DNA of 64,000 nucleotides. Origin: Zasmidium citrigriseum (lineage: Eukaryota; Ascomycota; Dothideomycetes; Mycosphaerellales; Mycosphaerellaceae). This document shows positions 56,095 through 64,000 of the stretch, piece after piece. Numbering within the stretch: position 1 is the first letter of the stretch; every line of letters begins with the position of its first letter. A program made the position numbers and the translations under genes. The stretch covers positions 62,001-126,000 of the forward strand of contig NHNW01000042.1 in NCBI GenBank assembly GCA_002786025.1, in the 5' to 3' direction. Under the pieces are notes generated by a model, which was not told where the DNA came from, ran no database searches, and saw nothing but the letters and a program-made list of their open reading frames with translations.

Positions 56095-59000
56095 GGTCGA
56101 GGCAGTGCTACTTGGCGACGCCCAGAGGTATTCCTAGTCTGCGCCGCCGAGGATATCCGGAGTCTCTCGCGATGGCGTCGGCGATGATGGGCAGGGCTGG
56201 GCGGTGTGTGAGAGTTGTTGTCGTTGGAGATGCGATCGCAGCGGCGGCGAGGGCTGCGGTGCTGAGCTCCGAGCGGAAGATGTGGCGGTGCGGTTTCGGT
56301 GGCGTCGGCGTTGGCCAGCGCCTTGACCGTCTGGCGACGCGCGCTCTGCGAACAACATTCACTTGCCTTGACACGCTTCCAGAATGCCTCCGAGACAGGT
56401 TCATCCCATCACCCACCACGTTGATTCATCTCGCGCTTGGCGATTACGGCCGCTAATCTAGACACCGGGTAAGAATAGCTGCTATCCGACCGGGACGACC
56501 TTGCGAGACAGACAAAGAGGACACGGCCCCAACAATATCCGACCCGGAGCCCATCTCAACAGCCGATTTTGCTGTCCAAGACATGGCCGAAGCACAAGGA
56601 TAGCGCATTGAGTTTGGCCTCTCGGACCTCGACACACTGCATCGCAAAGGAGCGGCAGCTGCTGGCTCCTGGACCGATGCCCATCTCGGCCACGGAGTTG
56701 GGGCTCCATGCTGCGTCGTGTCCACTCTCGGTGAACACCGCTCCAGCGTCCTAAAATCTTTATGCGGCGAGAGACAGTGAGGATCTGGCCTTCCTTTGGC
56801 TTGTCGGGCTACACGCCACCAAGCAAATCCTGTCCTGCACCTCAACGTCTGCGGCCAAAGTGCAGCATGTTGGACGGAGACTGGTCACGTCGTACAGAGC
56901 TGCCACACTGGTCCCTAGAGCGGCACTGTTCAACGACTTGAAACGGGCGTGCTTTTCGGCGCAGTCGAGTACCGTGGCTTCATCGCCACCCATGTGCCTG
57001 GATTGCAGTTGGGCAGACCGCCCCCAAACGCGGATTATTCCTATGGATACTTCCCGGGCTCCTACTGTCTGCCAGCCTAACTATCAATGCCATGGTAGCA
57101 GGTAGTTAACAGCATTCTGACATTCGGGAAGTCCATCTTCTCTACTTGCCCAGGCTCTGGCCCATGTTCTTTATTCGTCAGTTCCAGCAAGTCGCAAATC
57201 ACGGCGCCAACCTTCATCATTCTGCAGGACACCCTGCTGATAGGGCCGCGATAGGGTCGATCTTGCCCTTCCCCTGGTCTGCTTGAGGTTGCACGACCGC
57301 CGAAACGAGTGGAGATTCGCATGGTAAGTGGCATTGGCGCTGTGGAGTGTTGGTGACGCCAAACGCTTGCACTGCGTGGCTGCAGATGGACCTGTCTCCA
57401 CCTTTGCCTGCCTGCAGCCATGTGTGAACGCCGATGTATGCTTCTGCCAATTTCGATTCACCACGAGCAATTACGAGGAGACTGCCGTCCTTGCAGCGGA
57501 AAACGTGGCAGTCACACTGCAATACCAAAGGATCCAGGGTTTAACAGGACAACAAATATTGGATGCCAAGCGAGTATTGAGCATGGAATGCTAGATGCGC
57601 AGTATTTGGGTGCTGACATGTTGGCTTGCGGCGCTAGGCCAATCACTAACTTGAGAACTCGGTGCATGGCAACAAAATTCGCATAGCATGCCGGCAATAT
57701 CTGAGAGGCGAGTTCCTGCCGTCGTTCAATTTTCCTCCCCCGGAGCTTCATGCGACCAATAGGACGGGATACCAGAAATCTTTGTCGACTTTCAGCACTT
57801 GCTCTCGTGGCCGTGGGTCTACCAGACAGCGTTGGACTGATAATGCAGTAGTCGCTGTATGACAGCACCGCGGAGCACGGCCGTTTCTGTCGTGTCAGTA
57901 TCGTCCCTCGCTCCCACATGGAATTGACAAGGGCGGACCGGGTTCTGTACGGCTTCAGGGACCTCAATCGTGCGACAATCTGCAAGGATGGGATCATTCG
58001 GATGCCCAAAGATTGCTTCTCCAGCATCTTGTGAAGGCGTTTGACCCAACGAGGCAAGACAGATTGCAATGGGTGTTGCCGATCTGCACCAACAGGCAAC
58101 ATCGTTGCTTTGTTGTCGGTGCAGCCGTCTCGCCCAGAGATTCGATATAATAGTGTACTTTCCAGCTCAGCACAGCAACGGCAACTCCTTTGGCATCTTC
58201 TTTGTTGTTGCTCTTGCTACTACTCGTTCAAGCTAGCCGCCTCACAGACGCTTACACCAGAAGTAAGACCAGAAAGCATAATCGCCTTCAGCTGCCTCAG
58301 ATCCACGCCGTATTCGCCTGTTCTAGCTGGTGATTTGTCGCAACACCATTTCATCTCACCAATACTCGTTACCACAATCCGGAATTCAGCTTGTCAGGGC
58401 AGGCGCCTCTCCTCAGACGGTGTTTGACAGCGGGATCCGTGAGTGAGACGTCTGGATTCATCTCGCCAATTCGCCCGACAATCTACGCAGTCGTCCAATA
58501 GCCAACCTCCCGAAGAGAGAGGCTGTACTGAGCCACGTGCATTTGAGACGTGCGCCACTGCCACCACCACCGGTGCAGCCGTGGAGTCAAACACCAACGG
58601 CCAGGCTCGCAGGCTCGTGCAGCGGGCAGCGGAAGCCCTTTCAAGCGTGCTGCTGCGTGCGCGTCCTGTGGTCGGCCAAGCGACACTCTAGCGGAAAGTC
58701 AAGCCTGGACCAGCACAGAGTCACGCGTGGGTGGTCCCCGTTCCCTCTAGGCTGTGGTGGGCGAGATGTGGTCATGCTCTGATTGATTCGGCCGCCGCCG
58801 CTCGCTCTCCGATCCCAGGGCTAGGCTGATGATGTATATTATACAGGTGCCCGCGCATACCCGTCTGAGCTTGCCAGGACCTCTCTGCTCTGCCCAGCGC
58901 ACACAACAACGACGACGATAATATAACCAGCCAGCATATTTATCGACGACCCCAATCGACTCCGGCGCGTTCTCGACCGTTGACGCGGGTTAGCCTTTCC

Positions 59001-59101
59001 TTTAAGCTTGCTTCACAGGTGGGACTGTGCGTCGTCGGACTCGCAACGGCTCTCCACCATCTCCCCTCGCCGACCGAGACGTGACGCAAAGTTTGGCCGC
59101 A
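56095..59101. other. 3-kb divergent intergenic region, doa1 / BTB gene 2
   Basis: Non-coding region between divergent starts. The frame 56108..56419 (-) ends only 14 bp before the doa1 start and is Pro/Arg-rich; I regard it as part of the leader. A 196-codon frame on the - strand at 57512..58102 has no recognisable domain. CT-rich tracts and a TATATTATA-like sequence at about 58832 precede the BTB gene. Confidence 0.5.
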
Positions 59102-60127
59102 ATGGCTCTGTCGCCAATCACTCCCCACGAGCCCACCGCTCAAAATGAGTTGATGACCGCACTCTCGGCGTGAGTATTGATCCTTGTACCGGATTCTTCA
59201 CCATGGGCGTCGCTCACGTCAGGTACAGGCTGCATCTCGGCGGAAAATACAGCGACCTCACGATTACTTGCAACTACAGACAATGGGCTTGTCACCGAGC
59301 CATTGTGTGCTCCAGGAGCGGTTTCTTCGATGGCGCCTGTTCGCATCAATTCCGTGAGAGCCAGACGGGCGTTATCGATCTCAGCGAAGACGATGAAGAG
59401 GCTGTGGAACAAATGATACACTGTGCGTCGATAACATGCAAACGATTGTCTAGGAGCAAGCATTGACAATGGCTATACAGACTTCTACCACCTCGACTAC
59501 CTCAATGAGCAACCCCAGCAAGCACCGTCGGCGATGTTCAGGCACCGCGCATATTCTGATGCACGAAAGAAGGCTACCAAGAAACTCGACTTGACCCAGA
59601 TTCAAGACCCTCTCCTCGCTCAAGCCGGTTTCTACAATACGCCAGACCCTCCAATGACCCCGCCAGGTTCATCGCACGGCGAGGGACGATCGAGCTTCGA
59701 CTTTGAGGGCAAAGCACCACGATCGCCGACAAAGCGCTCGGGCACTCCACCGCTGGAGGCAGATCTCGGCAGTGAAGATGAAGAGTACGATGAGGACTAC
59801 GAATCGACCGAGTCGGAATCACACCTTCTCCTGCACACGCAAGTCTACGCATTGGCAGAGAAATACGACATCCCAACGCTCAAACAACTTGCAAAGCGAA
59901 AGTTTGAAATGGCCGTCGCATGCTACTACGATGCGCCCGAACTTGCAGACGCTATAGAATTCGTCTACACTTCAACGATCGATTCCGACCGAGGATTGCG
60001 AGACGTGGTACTGCAACTGTTCAGAAGCCACCCACAACTGGCAAACACCCAGGACATTTACGCAGTGATCAAAGAGACGCCTACGCTCGCTCTAGACCTG
60101 TGGAAGGTCGAGAGGGGACTGCTCTGA
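59102..60127 (+). CDS. BTB/POZ-domain protein 2
   Basis: Three exons (59102..59169, 59223..59422, 59481..60127) encode 304 residues; introns are 53 and 58 nt. The first intron joins TALSA to YRLHLGGKYSDLTITC. The second joins EQMIH to YFYHLDYLNE, so the BTB fold (about 20-100) is complete only after splicing; it includes WACHRAIVCSRSGFFDGAC. A Pro/Ser-rich linker with an acidic run (SEDEEYDEDYESTESES) leads to a C-terminal helical domain VYALAEKYDIPTLKQLAKRKF and DAIEFVYTSTIDSDRGLRD. This region is common to many fungal BTB proteins of unknown role. Cul3 adaptor function is possible but untested. No ordered third domain is present. Confidence 0.85.
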
Positions 60128-62135
60128 GGGAGCCAAACCGAGGACCGAGTTCATAATCTCGATCAATCGCCACATGAAAATGGCCCCCAATCAACGCCCC
60201 GAGCAGGTCTCCAAGGGCAGAAGCGAGAAAACGCTTGGACGCCCGGCATGCGAGCCGCGCCCATCGTCACCCACCATTACAAACCCCGAGTAAGAAACGA
60301 GAGGCGTTCGGCTTCTGACACGGGCGGGGTGACACGGCAACCACTCGAGGAGGCAATGCTGCATAAGGATGGATTCTGCCAAGGAGCGCATTCACAAAGC
60401 ACTCTGCAATTTGATCGAAGCGATGCGGCGTTTCTCTTCCGGATGTTTTCAAAATGGTGTGGAAGGGAAAGGAGATACCCAGCGATGCGCGGACTCGTAC
60501 GCGTTTAGACGGATTTGAAGGATTCTTGTACCTTGTTGAAACGACATCTTTTGTTGCTCTTTGATCTGATACTGGTCTAGGCTTGCGAGCATGGAGGGTC
60601 GCGTTCTTGCCTTGCATGTTGCGAACCTGCCGTATGTGGAATTACCATCATATCTTCCGATTGGCATCCTGCCTTCCTACGTCCCTTCCTCTTCGCTTCC
60701 CTCTCGCGCTTCCGTTGCCCTGGGCTCTCGTCAGATTTCTTACTGAGAGCGAAGACTGATGAGCAAGCATCACGAAGCCGCCGTGGCGTACGTGAGATCG
60801 ACTGAAGGAAGCAGCGATGGAAGCACTGCACTGCACGGTGACTTCGCACAATCATCCTATCCCTAGCCCATGACGACCGCGTAAGGAATGGATGAACAGT
60901 TTTTGCGCTCAACCATCAGCTCGGCCATCCCCCACGGAAAGCGAGAGACGGAGGCGAAGATGACAGGCGCAACTCTTCGACCCATTTTGACGTTTTTTGT
61001 CTCAGGCGACCCATCGAGAACATATGCAGCACTATACCGATTCATCCGGCATGTGGGTAACTTAGAGCTGACAGGCATCGGGCATGCCAGCCAGCTTCCA
61101 GGTCGCAGGACGCAGGACGCAGGATGGGCGGGTCCATGTGGGCAGCCTCAGCAAGAGGGCAAGCACGCTGACTGCATGAACGCCACGCAGTCGAAAATGT
61201 TTCATGATCCGCCCCGCGGATGCCCCTCGTCGTCGACATCAGCCGGCCGTTTATGATTCGCAAGACCGTTTGACTGTTGCGCGACTCGTTGCTCGCGCGC
61301 TGCGAAGGATGCACAGAGTTTCACGTGGCGTGCCACCTGGACGATTGACTTTGCGCTTCCTCTGGCAGGCGATGGGATTGAGGGTTTGCCTTTCTCAGGA
61401 TGGCCTCTCACTTCTGGCTATGGACTTCCTCATACGGATGTCGCTTGATGGACGATGAGGGCTTCGGCTACTTGTCAGTTCGTCTGGGGGGATAAAGAAT
61501 CCTGCTTTAGGACTGTTCGAGTTGGAGGCGGCTGTTATTGACCAGCAACGGCTGGTGATGCCTCACTTGGCACAACACTTGGCTGGTACCTGCCAGCTCA
61601 GCCTCTTTGCTCACCTCCCGTCGAGACTATCGAAACCTTACGATCAGAAATACTCCGACTGCTTCTGAGGGTGTGAGCACGAGGTGTTGTCACTTGCTAT
61701 GAAAATAAGAATCTATCGACGTGGCCTGACTGGATTCCATATTGGAGCGGCCGCCACGAGACGTAGGGCTGGCTGGAGATCACGGCTAGATCTGTCGTGG
61801 CTGGGCTGAGTACGAGACAAAAAAGCATGCCAGAAGCTCTGGATTGTCTTGGCTTACAGCGTGATTGAGTGCCAACGTGGGAGACCACTCACGCACGACA
61901 TCTACCATCTGCTTGCCACATGGCCCGTCGAACACGGCGTTGCTGCGTTGACCAGATCAGCAGGCACGGATTGGATGTCTCAGGCGAGTACCATGGTCTC
62001 TATCTTCAACGCCAAGACTCTCCTCGGGTCTATTGGACCCCATTCATCGACTCGTTGCTCGACAACCTCGTGCTCTTGATGCACTCGATCGAATCTGCCT
62101 GACCCTCTCTACCTTGGTCCTTCCTGCGAAACCAC
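60128..62135. other. 2-kb convergent intergenic region
   Basis: Lies between the stops of BTB gene 2 and the GNAT gene. It contains a short run of the unit CAGGACG (three imperfect copies near 61105-61125). Open frames are short and overlapping. Nothing supported. Confidence 0.5.
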
Positions 62136-62663
62136 TCAAGCCTGGTACTGATCCAAATCGAGCTGGAAAATAATCACATCGACAAGCGTTCCCAACTTGT
62201 ATCCCACTTTCAACATACGTCCGACCTCCCTGCCACCCAACGACGTATGCAGCCTGCACGTTGCCATGTCCTCAGCTCGTACATCCGGCTGGATAGACAT
62301 CTTAGCGATAACGACTTTCTTCCCGGCCGCCTTCAGCCTTGCAAAGACCTCTTTCAAGAGCAGCTTGCCGATGCCTCGGCCCGTATAGTCGGGATGAATG
62401 TACACCGAGTCCTCAACGGTGTGCTTGTAGCCGGATCGTTCGTTGAAGATATCCCCGTAGGCATACCCTGAAATCTGGCCACTCGATTGGTCGATGGCTA
62501 CCACGAAGGGCATGTCGATTGACTTCAGTCTGGCGATGTTGTTGCGGATGTATTCAACTGTCGGTAAGTCTTCTTGCAATGTTGCGACTGAAGTTCTGAC
62601 ATAGTGGTCGTAGATTGCGTGGATCGCTTCTGCGTCCTTTGAGTCCACGTCTCGGAGATCCAT
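62136..62663 (-). CDS. GNAT acetyltransferase, phosphinothricin-acetyltransferase-like
   Basis: N-acetyltransferase of the GNAT fold, of the small-molecule (PAT/BAR-like) type. From the ATG at 62663 the protein has 175 residues and starts MDLRDVDSKDAEAIHAIYDHYV, the expected first strand and helix. VATLQEDLP and MPFVVAIDQSSGQISGYAYGDIF follow. The acetyl-CoA motif GRGIGKLLL is at about 107-115, preceded by SVYIHPDYTG. The end FQLDL is normal for the family. The frame stays open upstream to about 62777 without another ATG, so an upstream exon with extra N-terminal residues is possible. Substrate unknown; an amine of natural or synthetic origin is likely. It diverges from the RBR-type gene at the window end. 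Confidence 0.8.
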   Translation of the reverse strand: MDLRDVDSKDAEAIHAIYDHYVRTSVATLQEDLPTVEYIRNNIARLKSIDMPFVVAIDQSSGQISGYAYGDIFNERSGYKHTVEDSVYIHPDYTGRGIGKLLLKEVFARLKAAGKKVVIAKMSIQPDVRAEDMATCRLHTSLGGREVGRMLKVGYKLGTLVDVIIFQLDLDQYQA

Positions 62664-63435
62664 GGCGTTAACGAAGTATTGTCCCGGACCGATCTCCTTG
62701 TGTCTCTCGAATCGATCAGGAAGTCTGAGCTCTCTTAAATTGTCCGTCTGTGTTGTTGACCGAAGACATTGACTCACTGTCTACAGATTCTGAATTGACT
62801 TTGGGCATGGATGCGAGTGCGACCACATTCGGCGTTTCTTCGGATGAATTGGGCTCTCACATAGGGGGTGACTTCACCTCATCAAGGAATCGACTTCAAC
62901 ACCTGCTCTGTCGCTATCGAACACTATGCCGAGGTCACTGGCGATAGTAAGAATCAAAAGAATCGATTCTGTTGCAACGTCAATGCAATTGTGTCAGGTC
63001 ATTCCTGAAGGACCTTCGGATGAAACACCAAACCAACTCAGGAGCCTGCCTCTGCAGAGTCTGCATATGTTCGTCCATCATACACCATGGTCTCGCTCAT
63101 CAGTCTTGATGGTACTCGCCATTCATCGGGTCGATATGGAAAGTCCTTGGCGAGATTTTCTGATATCAATTCAGGTATGGATCTCTCTCGCCCCTTTTCC
63201 CGCACATATCCATGCTTCTACAACCTATTCCATTTTCTCCTCCAGATTTCCTTCTTTGACTCCACAGTCTTGATGATCCGGCAGCCTTTTAGATCTTGCT
63301 ATTGTCTGCCAAATCCGGCGACATCACTGTTCTCAGCAGAACCAAGTCCCCACCCTTTGTTCGACATGGCGGCATAACCTCGAACGCCACCTCGACCTTG
63401 ATGGCAGGCGTAGCATTCCGATACCAGCCGCTAAA
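62664..63435. other. Divergent region, GNAT / RBR-type gene
   Basis: 772 bp upstream of both genes. Part may belong to a missed 5' exon of the GNAT gene, whose frame remains open to about 62777. The rest shows only short frames. Confidence 0.4.
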
Positions 63436-64000
63436 ATGGCCAAATTCAGGTGCGGTGTCTGTGATATAGGTTAGTAACCAGCAAAACACAGGCTGTCGTG
63501 GAGGCTTGCTAATGCCCCCTTTTCAGAGAAAAAGACAGAGGAGGGCCGTCCATACTACATCTCGGACGAGGATGTCATATGCACGGAATGCGCAGAAGAC
63601 TGCCTTGGACCTATGTTCCAGAAGGCCCTTGAGAACGAGGGAGCCTATCCTCCACCGTGGGGTGAAGTTACGCTTGATGTGGCGCAGTTCGAAAATATAC
63701 TTGGCGAGGAATTTGTGAGGAAGTATAGAGAGCGGGAGAAGTTGTATGCTATTCCGTTGAAGAAGCGGAGGTACTGTAAGTTGTTTGACTATTGCTGGTT
63801 TGAGATCGTCGAGTTGATCGTTGATGCGCTACAGGCAAGCATGCCAAGGCTGGAGGCTCAGGGGAATGTGGATATTTTCTCCTCCCACGTCCAGAATTGC
63901 CACCAAACAACCGGAACTTCGTCTGCGAGGCATGCGGCGGACAATCTTGTCGAGTTTGCGAACTTCCCCTGACGGAACTCAAAGACGGCGTTCCGGTCCA
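63436..64000 (+). CDS. RBR/RING-like zinc-binding protein, 5' part (cut by window end)
   Basis: Partial gene. Exons 63436..63469, 63527..63775 and 63835 to beyond 64000 join over introns of 57 and 59 nt and keep phase. The reading begins MAKFRCGVCDIEKKTEE, then VICTECAEDCLGPMFQKAL, forming paired C-x2-C units like a reduced RING1. A helix ILGEEFVRKYREREKLYAIP leads to YCKHAKAGG, ECGYFLLPRP and NFVCEACGGQSCRVCELP, the spacing of an IBR (in-between-RING) zinc domain. RBR proteins are E3 ubiquitin ligases; the catalytic RING2 would lie beyond the window. The small first exon (34 nt) makes the start at 63436 likely to be missed by gene predictors. Confidence 0.75.

Noticed and set aside
56108..56419. 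103-codon - strand frame directly upstream of doa1, considered as a small mitochondrial protein
   Set aside because: Arg/Pro/Thr-rich composition looks like GC-rich leader sequence and no family match is evident.
57512..58102. 196-codon - strand frame in the doa1-BTB spacer
   Set aside because: No recognisable motif, no clear promoter logic, overlaps other frames.
61105..61125. Short CAGGACG tandem run as a CRISPR-like or satellite repeat
   Set aside because: Only about three imperfect 7-bp copies; ordinary microsatellite noise.
44779..64000. A dedicated ubiquitin gene cluster as a functional unit
   Set aside because: F-box and BTB families are large in fungi, so proximity alone is weak evidence; kept only as a low-interest observation.

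Overview
The window is nuclear DNA of a filamentous ascomycete, most likely a Dothideomycete. The support is spliceosomal introns, mostly 48-66 nt with CTRAC-like branch points, plus a gene set typical of moulds: a HET-domain protein, a DUF1769 protein, a full-length ABCB transporter, 14-TM-type MFS efflux, GPI-anchored proteins, a purple acid phosphatase and SYF2. The class-level placement is inference. I re-derived exon-intron structures by joining reading frames across GT-AG borders that keep both phase and family similarity.

Layout. 0.6-3 kb: a Coq11-like NAD(P)-binding protein and a DUF1769 protein, converging. 3.9-8.6 kb: an intronless island of four bacterial-type nucleotide-sugar genes, rmlA (-), wecE (+), wecD (-) and rmlB (+), arranged as two divergent pairs. 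11.4-20.5 kb: a GPI-anchored PI-PLC-like protein, a TALE-homeodomain transcription factor behind about 3.3 kb of non-coding DNA, and a metallo-beta-lactamase-fold protein. 21-28 kb: purple acid phosphatase and ABCB transporter. 28.7-38.5 kb: SYF2, a small conserved protein, an epoxide hydrolase, a GPI-anchored secreted protein and a HET-domain protein. 38.9-51.2 kb: a 1517-aa disordered protein, an F-box protein, an MFS transporter and two unrecognised proteins. 52-64 kb: BTB protein, Doa1/Ufd3, a second BTB protein of the same architecture, a GNAT acetyltransferase, and the 5' part of an RBR-type zinc-binding protein cut by the window end.

The main discovery candidate is the 3.9-8.6 kb island. 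WecE and WecD resemble the enterobacterial common antigen enzymes along their whole length. Together with RmlA and RmlB they would make dTDP-4-acetamido-4,6-dideoxy-D-galactose (TDP-Fuc4NAc) from glucose-1-phosphate, dTTP, glutamate and acetyl-CoA. That set matches the adjacent enterobacterial rffG-rffH-wecD-wecE genes, rearranged under fungal-style divergent promoters. It implies horizontal transfer and an undescribed fungal nucleotide-sugar pathway. No transferase or flippase for the sugar is visible in the window. As given, rmlA carries a one-base frameshift after codon 22, which is either a sequence error or a decay mutation.

Large intergenic stretches (8.6-11.4, 12.5-15.8, 17.3-19.3, 56.1-59.1 and 60.1-62.1 kb) hold only short overlapping ORFs that I judge to be non-coding. 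I saw no rRNA, CRISPR array, intact transposon or convincing tRNA.
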